DNA of 40,235 nt, taken from Chitinophagaceae bacterium. GTDB taxonomy: Bacteria > Bacteroidota > Bacteroidia > Chitinophagales > Chitinophagaceae. The notes beneath the pieces are model-generated. The model was not told where the DNA came from, searched no databases, and worked only from the letters and a program-made list of their open reading frames with translations. The stretch spans positions 1-40,235 of the forward strand of contig JAHEZD010000054.1 in NCBI GenBank assembly GCA_023251255.1. The letters run 5' to 3'. The position numbers and the translations under genes were made by a program. Positions 8,859-17,082 of the stretch are shown here, in pieces. The stretch's first letter is position 1. The number at the start of each line of letters is the position of its first letter.

Positions 8859-8890
8859 AAAAACCAACTTCAAAAAAGTTGGTTTTTTGT
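8859..8890 (+). terminator. Rho-independent terminator after the tandem lipoprotein pair
   Basis: AAAAACCAACTT (8859-8870) pairs with AAGTTGGTTTTT (8876-8887) and runs into a T-rich tail. It overlaps the first codons of the longest possible frame of the next gene, which favours the later start of that gene at 8918. Confidence 0.88.
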
Positions 8891-8917
8891 TTGCAGGAAC
8901 AGAAATACATTCAATTT

Positions 8918-9655
8918 ATGAAAAGCTTTTTTTGTGCCGTTGTATTAGTAAGCTTATGGGGCTGCAATAATGCCGGCAGTGAGAAAAAGAAATCTGGCCC
9001 AACTTATTTGCAAAGGGTTGACCAAAGCTTAATCAAATGGCAAGCAGAAATTAAGGAAGCCAAGAAAATGGTACATGATGGTGACCTCATCACTAGGGCT
9101 GGCATGGATGTTACAAGTGCATCACTCAGGAACTTCAATAAACAGGACAAGAGTTTTTCCCACAGTGGCATAGCATTCATCGAGGATGGCGATGTGTATG
9201 TTTACCACTCCTATACAGGGGAAGAGAACCCCAATGGCGAAATGCAACGTGTGTCATTCGATTCCTTCTGCAATCCGTATAAGAACAATAGTGCAGGCAT
9301 TTTCCGGTATGATATCAATGAACAGGAAACAAAGCAATTCGGTTCACTTATCCGCTATTACTACAACAGGAAACTGAAGTTCGATAAGAAATTCGACCTG
9401 AAGGATGATAGCGAAATGTACTGTGCGGAAATCATCTACAAAACCTTAGCAGCGGCAACATTCAAACGTATTGTACTGCCAACGACCATTGTTAAGAACT
9501 TCAATTACAAATCGCCCAATTATAAAGGCAAGACATTGAAGGTATTTGAATACGTGGCACTGGACAACCTCTACCTAAACGAACATTGCAAAGAAATAAA
9601 ACGTTTTTCATTCGATAGATTGAGTCTACAGGATTTCTCGAGGCAAAGTGAATGA
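8918..9655 (+). CDS. YiiX/YebB-like permuted papain-fold (NlpC/P60 superfamily) lipoprotein
   Basis: I take the start at 8918, not the upstream ATG at 8879, because MKSFFCAVVLVSLWGC is then a proper lipoprotein signal with Cys16 as the lipidated residue, and because 8879 lies inside a terminator. The 245-residue protein has DGDLITR near residue 55, FSHSGIAF with His82, and MYCAEIIYKTL with Cys169. That is the permuted order (His before Cys) of the YiiX/DUF830 branch of the NlpC/P60 superfamily. Such proteins may be cell-wall peptidases, amidases or lipid-ester hydrolases; the substrate here is unknown. It follows the terminator of the lipoprotein pair, so it is probably transcribed separately. 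A hydrophilic C-terminal extension lies beyond the catalytic core. Confidence 0.75.
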   Translation: MKSFFCAVVLVSLWGCNNAGSEKKKSGPTYLQRVDQSLIKWQAEIKEAKKMVHDGDLITRAGMDVTSASLRNFNKQDKSFSHSGIAFIEDGDVYVYHSYTGEENPNGEMQRVSFDSFCNPYKNNSAGIFRYDINEQETKQFGSLIRYYYNRKLKFDKKFDLKDDSEMYCAEIIYKTLAAATFKRIVLPTTIVKNFNYKSPNYKGKTLKVFEYVALDNLYLNEHCKEIKRFSFDRLSLQDFSRQSE

Positions 9656-9742
9656 CCAATTCGTTTGGAAACCATTTTATGCTTTAGAGGCTATTTGAAT
9701 GCAGTTCAATCAATATACTATAACAGGCAATAAAAAGAAAAA

Positions 9743-10234
9743 ATGACAGACTCTAAATCGCATCCATTATTGATCTATACAGATGGGGCAAGCAGGGGAA
9801 ATCCAGGGAATGGCGGTTATGGGGTGGTAATGCTGTGGGGCGACAAAAAAAAGGAACTGGCAGCAGGTTACAGACTAACCACCAACAATAGAATGGAATT
9901 ATTGGCTGTAATTAAGGCATTGCAATCGCTTACCAAGAAAAATATCCCATTGACCATTTTTACGGATAGCAAGTATGTAGTGGACAGTTTTGAGAAAAGA
10001 TGGCTACATAACTGGATTAAAACTGATTTCAAAGGCGGCAAGAAGAACAAGGATTTATGGCTGGAGTTCTATAAATTGTCAAAGAATTTTACCATAAGGT
10101 TCCAGTGGGTAAAGGGCCATGCCGATAATCCTTATAACAATCGATGCGACGAACTGGCTACCCGAGCTGCAGATGACAAAACCAATCTCCTGATTGATGA
10201 AGTGTATGAAAACGAAGTGGACATTGCAAAATAA
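9743..10234 (+). CDS. rnhA: Ribonuclease HI
   Basis: This 163-residue protein carries the complete RNase HI active site: Asp14 in IYTDGASRGNPG, Glu52 in TNNRMELLAV, Asp75 in FTDSKYV and Asp136 in NNRCDELA, plus His126 in WVKGHADNP. It degrades the RNA strand of RNA-DNA hybrids such as R-loops and replication primers. The length is close to the usual 150-160 residues. The segment KGGKKNKDLW corresponds to the basic protrusion / handle region of the Escherichia coli type enzyme. It is followed after eight bases by the Dph6-like gene, so the two probably form an operon. Confidence 0.96.
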   Translation: MTDSKSHPLLIYTDGASRGNPGNGGYGVVMLWGDKKKELAAGYRLTTNNRMELLAVIKALQSLTKKNIPLTIFTDSKYVVDSFEKRWLHNWIKTDFKGGKKNKDLWLEFYKLSKNFTIRFQWVKGHADNPYNNRCDELATRAADDKTNLLIDEVYENEVDIAK

Positions 10235-10242
10235 CAATCAAT

Positions 10243-10893
10243 ATGAACAAAACTAAAGCCCTTTGCAGTTGGAGTGGTGGAAAGGACAGTTGCTTTGCTT
10301 TGATGCAGGCTATGGAACAAGGGTTCTCCCCTGCCGTACTCTTGAACGTACTGAATGAAGAAGGCAAAATTTCTCGGTCACATGGTATTCCCTCCGCAAT
10401 CCTGCAGGCCCAGGCCAATGCAGCAGGATTGCCCATTTACCTGATTAGTAGCAGTTGGCAGGAGTATGAACAAAAATTTACTGCTGCATTGTGTTCGCTG
10501 AAAGAAGCATACAGTACAAGCCATGCGGTATTTGGCGATATTGACCTGCAACCGCACCGTGACTGGGAGGAAAAGGTTTGTGCGTCGGCAGGTTTGCAAG
10601 CAGTGCTTCCATTATGGCAACAAGATAGGCGAACATTGGTGATGCAGATGCTGGGCAGTGGCATAGAAACGATGATTGTAAGTTGCAATGAAACCATGGG
10701 CGAAAGTTTCTTAGGAAAAACGCTGTCCCCTGAACTAATTGATGAACTGGAAAGATTGGGCGTGGATGCCTGTGGGGAGAATGGGGAGTTCCATACATTG
10801 GTCCTTGATTGCCCGCTTTTTAGCCATAGGATTGATGCAACGGTAATCAATAAAATAAATCATGAAGGTTATTGGTTTGCACAGCTACAATAA
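10243..10893 (+). CDS. Dph6-related ATP pyrophosphatase (diphthine-ammonia ligase family)
   Basis: This 216-residue protein has the PP-loop CSWSGGKDS (residues 8-16), the FGDIDLQPHRDWEEKVC segment and the near-C-terminal motif CGENGEFHTLVLDCPLF. Together these define the Dph6 / MJ0570-related ATP pyrophosphatase family. Such enzymes activate a carboxylate or carbonyl with ATP and then use ammonia. In eukaryotes and archaea Dph6 amidates diphthine on elongation factor 2, but bacteria have no diphthamide pathway, so the bacterial substrate is different and unknown to me. It is encoded eight bases downstream of rnhA and is probably translated from the same mRNA. Confidence 0.85.
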   Translation: MNKTKALCSWSGGKDSCFALMQAMEQGFSPAVLLNVLNEEGKISRSHGIPSAILQAQANAAGLPIYLISSSWQEYEQKFTAALCSLKEAYSTSHAVFGDIDLQPHRDWEEKVCASAGLQAVLPLWQQDRRTLVMQMLGSGIETMIVSCNETMGESFLGKTLSPELIDELERLGVDACGENGEFHTLVLDCPLFSHRIDATVINKINHEGYWFAQLQ

Positions 10894-10921
10894 GCAATAG
10901 CATCCTTAATCAATTAATTCT

Positions 10922-10960
10922 CAACGAAAAGACTAGACTGACGGTCTGACTTCTTCGTTG
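10922..10960 (+). terminator. Imperfect dyad, possible terminator of the rnhA unit
   Basis: CAACGAA (10923-10929) and TTCGTTG (10954-10960) form the base of a long hairpin that continues with mismatches through GACTAGAC/GTCTGAC. It starts 30 bases after the stop of the Dph6-like gene. It lacks a clear T tract, so an intrinsic terminator is only one reading. Confidence 0.4.
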
Positions 10961-11307
10961 ATTGCCTTAAACAGCACCATCTATTAAATAATGGCTTGCT
11001 AATTCCGAAATTAAACGGTTGCGCAAGTTCTATCCTTTTTCTGCTCCTTCCTAGCTTTCATTTTTAATGAACAGCAAAAAACAGTTTGCCAATTTCCCCT
11101 CTGCCATTTTTCTAATTGGCAACTCAATTATTGACAAATGCCATTTACTATCAATATTAAAGAGTTGTCGCAAGAATCTGAATTGAGAAAATGTGGTCGA
11201 AAATAGGATCTCGAAAAAACAATTGTCTATAATGCTAATTTGCCATTGAGTTTTTAATATTCTTTATGTTTGACCCAAGCCACTAATCTCAATATTGGTT
11301 ATTGAGG

Positions 11308-11347
11308 CTTCTTGCAAAAGGTTTGAACTTTTCAGAATAGCAAGAAG
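11308..11347 (+). other. Compound stem-loop upstream of the nucleoside transporter
   Basis: CTTCTTGC (11308-11315) pairs perfectly with GCAAGAAG (11340-11347). Directly inside it AAAAG (11316-11320) pairs with CTTTT (11328-11332), leaving a seven-base loop and a seven-base bulge. It lies 85 bases before the ATG at 11433 and could be part of the transcribed leader or a regulator site. Confidence 0.4.
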
Positions 11348-11432
11348 ATCTGTGTGATTTTCTCCCGCTTCTGTTTTCTCTCTCAATTTTCTATATCTTC
11401 CGTTTTATTCCTAACCCACAAAACCGATTGTT

Positions 11433-12701
11433 ATGACTATTAAACTCAGGCTAACCATTTTGAATTTTTTAGAGTTTTTTGTTTGGGGCTCTTGGCTGAT
11501 TTCGCTTGGGGGATACATGTTTACGTTCCCAGGCGACTTATGTGAACGTGGTGCTTTAGTTGGTGCTACCTATGGAACAATGGGTATTGCCTCCTTATTT
11601 ATGCCAACGTTGGTTGGTATCATTGCCGATAGGTTTGTAAATGCGGAAAAAGTGCTGGGAATTTGTCATATTGCTGGAGCAATTGTATTGTACTGGGCAA
11701 GTACTGTAACTAAAGTAGATACGCTCTATACCATAATTTTAATAAATAGTTGCTTTTTTATGCCAACTATCGCACTAAGCAACACAGTTTCCTATAATAT
11801 ATTAACTCAACAGAACTTAGACGTTCAAAGAATATTTCCTCCAATAAGAGTATGGGGAACCGTGGGCTTCATTATCGCGATGTGGAGCATTGATTTAATG
11901 GGTTGGACAAAAAGTCACAACCAATTTCTGTTTGCTTCAACAGCAGGGGTAATCATGGGAATATATTCTTTCTCAATGCCAGCTTGTAAACCTGCAAAAG
12001 CAACAAAGGGCTCTTCTTTTGCAGAAATGTTTGGATTAAATGCTTTTGTATTATTCAAGCAACCTAAAATGCTTATTTTCTTTGTATTTGCCATGCTTCT
12101 AGGAGCAGCGCTTCAAATTACCAACGCTTTTGGACAACCGTTTTTAAATGATTTTGGTACCACCTACAAAGGCACTTTTGCTGTTGACCATCCAAGCCTG
12201 CTTATTTCATTATCGCAGATATCCGAAACATTGTTCATTCTTACCATCCCATTTTTCCTTAAAAAATTTGGAATAAAAAAAGTGATGATAATAAGCATGT
12301 TAGCTTGGGTACTGAGGTTTGGGCTTTTTGGAATTGGTAATCCTGGGGAAGGCTTGACATTCTTGGTTCTATCAATGATTGTTTATGGAATGGCTTTCGA
12401 CTTCTTCAATATATCTGGTTCACTTTTCGTTGAGAAAGAAGCAGATAAAAGCATTAGGGCTAGTGCGCAAGGCTTATTTATGCTAATGACGAATGGAATA
12501 GGTGCAATGATGGGTGGTTGGGCAGCAGGGAAAGTAGTAGACCATTTCACAACTAATAATATGGGAGCATGCTCAGGTGTAAAAGACTGGCCATCAATAT
12601 GGTTTAGCTTTGCTGGCTATGCCTTGGTCCTTGCCATCATTTTCCCGCTGGTTTTCAAATACAAACATAAACCAGACGAGCCTTTGGCAATAAAGCATTA
12701 G
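11433..12701 (+). CDS. Nucleoside transporter, NupG-type MFS (nucleoside:H+ symporter)
   Basis: This 422-residue polytopic membrane protein has about twelve hydrophobic helices and the family hallmarks LTILNFLEFFVWGSWLISLG at the N-terminus, SLFMPTLVGIIADRFVNAEK in the loop after helix 2-3, and IRVWGTVGFIIAMW in the middle. These match the nucleoside:proton symporter family of E. coli NupG and XapB. It would import nucleosides across the inner membrane using the proton gradient. The FFNISGSLFVEKEAD and SAQGLFMLMTNGIG segments are also typical. It stands alone, with a 539-base leader region and a very strong terminator. A deoxynucleoside kinase at 31242 suggests active nucleoside salvage in this organism. 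Confidence 0.9.
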   Translation: MTIKLRLTILNFLEFFVWGSWLISLGGYMFTFPGDLCERGALVGATYGTMGIASLFMPTLVGIIADRFVNAEKVLGICHIAGAIVLYWASTVTKVDTLYTIILINSCFFMPTIALSNTVSYNILTQQNLDVQRIFPPIRVWGTVGFIIAMWSIDLMGWTKSHNQFLFASTAGVIMGIYSFSMPACKPAKATKGSSFAEMFGLNAFVLFKQPKMLIFFVFAMLLGAALQITNAFGQPFLNDFGTTYKGTFAVDHPSLLISLSQISETLFILTIPFFLKKFGIKKVMIISMLAWVLRFGLFGIGNPGEGLTFLVLSMIVYGMAFDFFNISGSLFVEKEADKSIRASAQGLFMLMTNGIGAMMGGWAAGKVVDHFTTNNMGACSGVKDWPSIWFSFAGYALVLAIIFPLVFKYKHKPDEPLAIKH

Positions 12702-12704
12702 AAA

Positions 12705-12739
12705 TAACAAAAAAGGGGGTTCTTCCCCCTTTTTTGTTA
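12705..12739 (+). terminator. Strong Rho-independent terminator after the nucleoside transporter
   Basis: A perfect 15-base dyad, TAACAAAAAAGGGGG (12705-12719) and CCCCCTTTTTTGTTA (12725-12739), encloses the loop TTCTT. A/T tracts on both sides would let it work in either direction. Confidence 0.93.
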
Positions 12740-12788
12740 GAAACCTTTTTTGTGGAAAAATGTTGGACTAAACCATGACCGAAAATAT

Positions 12789-12816
12789 TTTGAGTAAATA
12801 AATTTCCCTACTTTTA
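12789..12816 (+). promoter_or_regulatory. Candidate promoter of the M43 metalloprotease gene (TTTG ... TACTTTTA)
   Basis: TTTG at 12789-12792 is followed after 16 bases by TACTTTTA at 12809-12816, one mismatch from TAnnTTTG. The -7 box overlaps the first available ATG (12816), so that ATG would lie upstream of the transcript start, which supports the TTG start at 12858. Confidence 0.5.
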
Positions 12817-12857
12817 TGCCCGTCGTGTATTTATTGTATAACCAAAACTTTACTGCC

Positions 12858-15800
12858 TTGAAAAAATTTACACTCCTACTTTATTGCTTGTTTGTTTTAA
12901 GCATGGTATCACTAAAAGCTCAACAATACACCACCCCCAATAAACCTTTCAGGGTTGTACGTTGTGGCACCATGGAAGCAATCGAAGAATCAAGAAAGCT
13001 ACACCCAGAATTTGCTGCTCAACTTGAGCAGAAGGAAAAGGATGCAGAAACAGCTTTTAGGACCTACAATAATTCTTCAGTTTCAAGAACTTCAACACTA
13101 ACAGGCCCTATTACTATTCCTGTTATTGTTCACGTTGTGGATGCGAATCCTTACAAGGTGACGGAAGAAAGTATTGATTATTTGCTGGACCGTTTGAACA
13201 AGGATTATTCAGGGTTAAATCCTGATAGCACAAATGGATCTTCTTTTTACAATGTAAGGGGGCATTCTTTGATCCGTTTTACAAGAGCAAGGAGAGATCC
13301 TAGTGGTAACCTTACTAACGGTATCGAAAGAAAGGTTGGAACTGTAACTATTGCAACCACAACTTATCAAGCGATTAAGCATGCTTCAGATGGTGGTTTG
13401 GATCCATGGGATGTAACCAAGTATTATAATATTTGGACAGGTTCTTCTGGAGGAAGCGGCCTATTGGGGATTGCACCTGGTATTGGAGTAGGCGGTCAAA
13501 CTGAAACAACATCCAGTGCAACTGGTATAGATGGTGTTTGCGTGGCTATCGATGGTTTTTCAAACGGTATTTGTGGAACTATTGCTGCATTCAACCTAGG
13601 AAGAACGGCTGTGCATGAAATAGGACACAATTTTGGTTTGTTCCATACTTTCTCAGGCTGTGCAGCAGGAGCTGATTTTGGACAACTTACACCCGCTGGC
13701 CAAACTTTGCCTACAAATTTATTGCAATCCTCAGATGATACACCGGGATTGAATGCAGCGACTTCAGGCTGCCCTACAGGTAATGTAACAACCAACTGTA
13801 CCGGTGTTCCCAATCCTCCGGGGAAAATGTACCAGAACTATATGGATTATACAGATGATCCATGCTATTCAATGTTCACAATTGCACAAGTTAATAGGAT
13901 GCATTATGTTTTGGAAAACTTCCGCCCGGGCTATCTAACAACTAATGGAGCAACACCTCCATCATTTGTACCGGCTTTAGATGCATCATCCATATCAGTG
14001 GTGAGTCCTGGGGGTAGTGAATTCAATACAACCACTTGCGTTACTACAAGTTATCCAACTCCAGCCTGCCCTGGAGCATTTATTCCAAAAGTTCAAATAA
14101 TTAATAATGGCAGTTCTACATTGACATCTGTTACAGGTGTTTGCACCGTAAATGGAGTTCCTTCTGCGCCGCAAGTGTTCACAGTGAACCTGCTAACTGG
14201 AAGAACGGCTGTACTGACATTCCCATCAGCTAATTTGGTAACGGGTAACAATACCATCACGTTTACCACTTCTGCTCCAAATGGTGGTACGGACCAAGTA
14301 ACAACAAATGATGCCATCACGAAAACAATCACTATCGGAACTGCAGTGGCTGCTCCACTTACCGAAAGTTTTGAAGGTACTTTCCCTCCTACAAGCTGGA
14401 CCTTAACACAGGTGGCTGGTGCTGGCAATTGGGCTAAAGTTACTACAGCAGCAAAAACTGGTACCGCTTCTGCTAAGTTCGACAACTATAATTTTGCAGC
14501 AGGCACAATATCTAGCTTAACAACACCCGCTGTTACTTTCTTAGCGACAGCTACCACTGCCACATTGAATTTCCATTATGCACATAGAACTTACTCAGGG
14601 GAGCCTGACAAATTAGAGGTTCTTGTGTCTACTGATTGCGGTTCTACATGGACCTCATTGTGGTCAAGAAGCGGTACAGCCTTGGTTACAGTAACTGGCA
14701 ACCTGACATCTGCCTTCACTCCCACCGCCGCACAATGGACACAAACACCGATTGCAATTGACTTAACACCTTATAAAAACTTGTCTGTTCAGGTGCAGTT
14801 CAAAGCAACCAGTGGATATGGCAACAATTTGTACTTGGACGATATCAATATTTTTGGAACACAAGCTGTTGCGAACGATGCTGGTGTTACTGTTATCAAC
14901 TCCCCAATTGCCTCAATTTGTGGTAATTCATTTACACCACAAGTGGTAGTTCAGAATTATGGAACAGCAGCCTTAACCTCTGTTAAAGTATGGTCTGCTG
15001 TTGACCCTGCAGGATCAGGCCCGACTGGATATGTTAGTAAATCATTCACAGGATTAAATATTGCAAGCGGCGCTACTACTACTTTAACTTTAGATCCGGT
15101 AACTGGCGTAGCAAATGGCTCACATAACTTCAGGGCATATACTGAATTGCCAAATGGTGTAACAGACCAGCAATTGAGCAATGATTTTCTGGTTAAGCCA
15201 TTCGTTATAAACATCCCTATTACAACGTTCCCTGTAACACAGGATTTTGAAACAGCTTGGACAGGAACTGCTGCTGCACCTATCTTAACAAATGGTTGGG
15301 CTGTAATCAATCCCGATAACTTAACTACATGGGTAAGAACCACTGCCGCCAAGAAATCAGGAGTTGCATCAGGTTTACTGGATAACTACTCATATAATGC
15401 CCCAGGCCAACTGGATTACCTACGTTCACCATCAGTCAATTTTGTTGGTAAGGATTCAGCTTATGTTACTTTCCACCATGCCTATAAACTATATTCTGCA
15501 ACTCTCAGTGACACGTTAGAAGTAGTTCTTTCCATGGATTGTGGTTCTACTTGGACCTCTATCTGGAAGAAAGGCGGTGCTGACTTAGCAACAGTTTCAG
15601 GAACTGGCGGGACATTTACACCAACAGCAGCTCAATGGTCAGTTAATCCGGATTTTATTAATTTGGAATCCTATATTAACAGTGGCAGTTTAATGATTGC
15701 TTTCAGAAATAAAAATGCATATGGACAATCATTATACATTGATGATATCAATATAGTGGGCAAATTGTTGAATGACAATGATGCAAGCTTATCTGCAATC

Positions 15801-16940
15801 ATTAGCCCTGCCGCAGAAGTTTGTGAGCCAAGCCCTACACCTAGAGTAAGGGTTAAAAACGCTGGTAGACTGGTTATCACTTCTGTAAAGGTTGGCTATA
15901 TCATAAATGCAGGCACTGCAGTTGTTCAAACGTTTCCAGTAAACATAGCTCGTGGGAAAGATACCTTATTGACATTGAACCCAATAGCGGCATTGGTTCC
16001 TGGTACTTATAATTTCAAATTCTTTACTTCAGACCCTAATTCAGTTTTGGATCAAAACACATTTAACGATACGCTTGCTAAAACAGTCGCAGTTAAGCAA
16101 GTTTTAAATGCTCCATTGGTTGAAGGATTCGAATCGTCTACTTTCCCTCCAGTAAATTGGGATACACTTCAGGCCCCATTTACTAAAAGAGATAAGTGGC
16201 AGCGAACAACTACACTTACTGCGAGTCAATTAACTGCTGCTGCATACATAAGAAACTTCAACAATACAGATAGCTCTGCTGCTAACAGCATTGATTATCT
16301 TGTTTCTCCTGCTGTTAAATTTACAGCGAGCGATTCCGTATTCGTTAAGTTTGACCTTTCCGCAGCTACTACGCAATATCCTGGCTCAACATCCATAGCA
16401 TTGGATACGCTTGAAGTTGAATTAACAACTGATTGTGGCACAACATGGACTTCTATTTATAAAAAATGGGGAACGGATTTGCAAACAGTCAGTTCGCCCA
16501 ACAACGGCTATCAAACAGCTTTCTTTCCTACTAGCAAATCCCAATGGAGAACAGATTCTGTTAATTTGAGTTCTTATCTAGCAGTTGGAGGAACAGCAAG
16601 GGTCCGTTTTAAAAACACAACAAACAGTGGAAATAATGTATTTATTGACAATGTAAACCTGTACAGTAAATCACTTTCTCCGAATCTAAAAAACAATGGA
16701 TTTATTCTAGCTCCAAACCCTGTGAGCAGTATCTTGACAATCCAACATTATCTAGCACCAACTTCTCTAAGAGGTATAGGGGTTTATAACTCCGTGGGAC
16801 AAAGAATGATTTACATGAGCTATTCAGGCAATGCAGATTCTTATATTCCAATTGACATGAGCCGTTTTGCAGCAGGTATTTATACCATAAAACTTGTTTA
16901 TACAAACAAGACTATTGCACAAAGGATCATAAAACTGTAG
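12858..16940 (+). CDS. Secreted M43-type (pappalysin/cytophagalysin) zinc metalloprotease with three CARDB-like/anchor-J modules and T9SS tail
   Basis: I choose the TTG at 12858 because LKKFTLLLYCLFVLSMVSLKAQ is then a clean signal peptide; the upstream ATG at 12816 adds 14 unusual residues and falls in the promoter box. The 1360-residue product has a short propeptide and then the metalloprotease domain. Zinc motif HEIGHNFGLFH is at 253-263 and Met-turn NYMDY has Met329, as in M43 peptidases. Three repeating units follow, each a CARDB-like Ig domain (NDAGVTVI, NDASLSAI starts) plus a jelly-roll cleaved-adhesin/anchor-J domain (TESFEGTFPP, TQDFETAW, VEGFESSTFPP). The end, LAPNPVSSILTI to AQRIIKL, is a T9SS sorting domain. 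It should be an outer-membrane-exported endopeptidase that degrades external protein. Confidence 0.92.
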   Translation: MKKFTLLLYCLFVLSMVSLKAQQYTTPNKPFRVVRCGTMEAIEESRKLHPEFAAQLEQKEKDAETAFRTYNNSSVSRTSTLTGPITIPVIVHVVDANPYKVTEESIDYLLDRLNKDYSGLNPDSTNGSSFYNVRGHSLIRFTRARRDPSGNLTNGIERKVGTVTIATTTYQAIKHASDGGLDPWDVTKYYNIWTGSSGGSGLLGIAPGIGVGGQTETTSSATGIDGVCVAIDGFSNGICGTIAAFNLGRTAVHEIGHNFGLFHTFSGCAAGADFGQLTPAGQTLPTNLLQSSDDTPGLNAATSGCPTGNVTTNCTGVPNPPGKMYQNYMDYTDDPCYSMFTIAQVNRMHYVLENFRPGYLTTNGATPPSFVPALDASSISVVSPGGSEFNTTTCVTTSYPTPACPGAFIPKVQIINNGSSTLTSVTGVCTVNGVPSAPQVFTVNLLTGRTAVLTFPSANLVTGNNTITFTTSAPNGGTDQVTTNDAITKTITIGTAVAAPLTESFEGTFPPTSWTLTQVAGAGNWAKVTTAAKTGTASAKFDNYNFAAGTISSLTTPAVTFLATATTATLNFHYAHRTYSGEPDKLEVLVSTDCGSTWTSLWSRSGTALVTVTGNLTSAFTPTAAQWTQTPIAIDLTPYKNLSVQVQFKATSGYGNNLYLDDINIFGTQAVANDAGVTVINSPIASICGNSFTPQVVVQNYGTAALTSVKVWSAVDPAGSGPTGYVSKSFTGLNIASGATTTLTLDPVTGVANGSHNFRAYTELPNGVTDQQLSNDFLVKPFVINIPITTFPVTQDFETAWTGTAAAPILTNGWAVINPDNLTTWVRTTAAKKSGVASGLLDNYSYNAPGQLDYLRSPSVNFVGKDSAYVTFHHAYKLYSATLSDTLEVVLSMDCGSTWTSIWKKGGADLATVSGTGGTFTPTAAQWSVNPDFINLESYINSGSLMIAFRNKNAYGQSLYIDDINIVGKLLNDNDASLSAIISPAAEVCEPSPTPRVRVKNAGRLVITSVKVGYIINAGTAVVQTFPVNIARGKDTLLTLNPIAALVPGTYNFKFFTSDPNSVLDQNTFNDTLAKTVAVKQVLNAPLVEGFESSTFPPVNWDTLQAPFTKRDKWQRTTTLTASQLTAAAYIRNFNNTDSSAANSIDYLVSPAVKFTASDSVFVKFDLSAATTQYPGSTSIALDTLEVELTTDCGTTWTSIYKKWGTDLQTVSSPNNGYQTAFFPTSKSQWRTDSVNLSSYLAVGGTARVRFKNTTNSGNNVFIDNVNLYSKSLSPNLKNNGFILAPNPVSSILTIQHYLAPTSLRGIGVYNSVGQRMIYMSYSGNADSYIPIDMSRFAAGIYTIKLVYTNKTIAQRIIKL

Positions 16941-16956
16941 GCTCTTAATGATTCAT

Positions 16957-16993
16957 AAAAGAAGGCTCCACAATTCGTGGGGCCTTTCTTTTT
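16957..16993 (+). terminator. Terminator after the M43 metalloprotease gene
   Basis: AAAAGAAGGCTCCAC (16957-16971) pairs with GTGGGGCCTTTCTTTTT (16977-16993), with one bulge, and ends in a T tract. It separates the metalloprotease from the S8 protease, so the two are likely separate transcripts. Confidence 0.85.
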
Positions 16994-17054
16994 ATACATA
17001 TTTTACAAGTATAGATTGACAAGTAATAAAATTTACGCTTATATTACCAATTAT

Positions 17055-17062
17055 TACTTTTG
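17055..17062 (+). promoter_or_regulatory. Candidate -7 promoter box for the S8 protease gene
   Basis: TACTTTTG exactly matches TAnnTTTG and ends 20 bases before the ATG at 17083, the same offset as at 5581 and 19838. No -33 TTTG is evident at the expected distance. Confidence 0.6.
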
Positions 17063-17082
17063 CTAGCCAATAACACTGCTAA

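Larger units (their letters stand above)
10894..11432. other. Intergenic region of 539 bases before the nucleoside transporter
   Basis: No open frame of convincing composition was seen on either strand. Two structural elements are listed separately: an imperfect dyad just after the Dph6-like gene (10922-10960) and a compound stem-loop (11308-11347) about 90 bases before the transporter. A further small hairpin, CTCAATA/TATTGAG, lies just before the second element. The middle part (about 10970-11280) is AT-rich and I see nothing in it. Confidence 0.6.
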
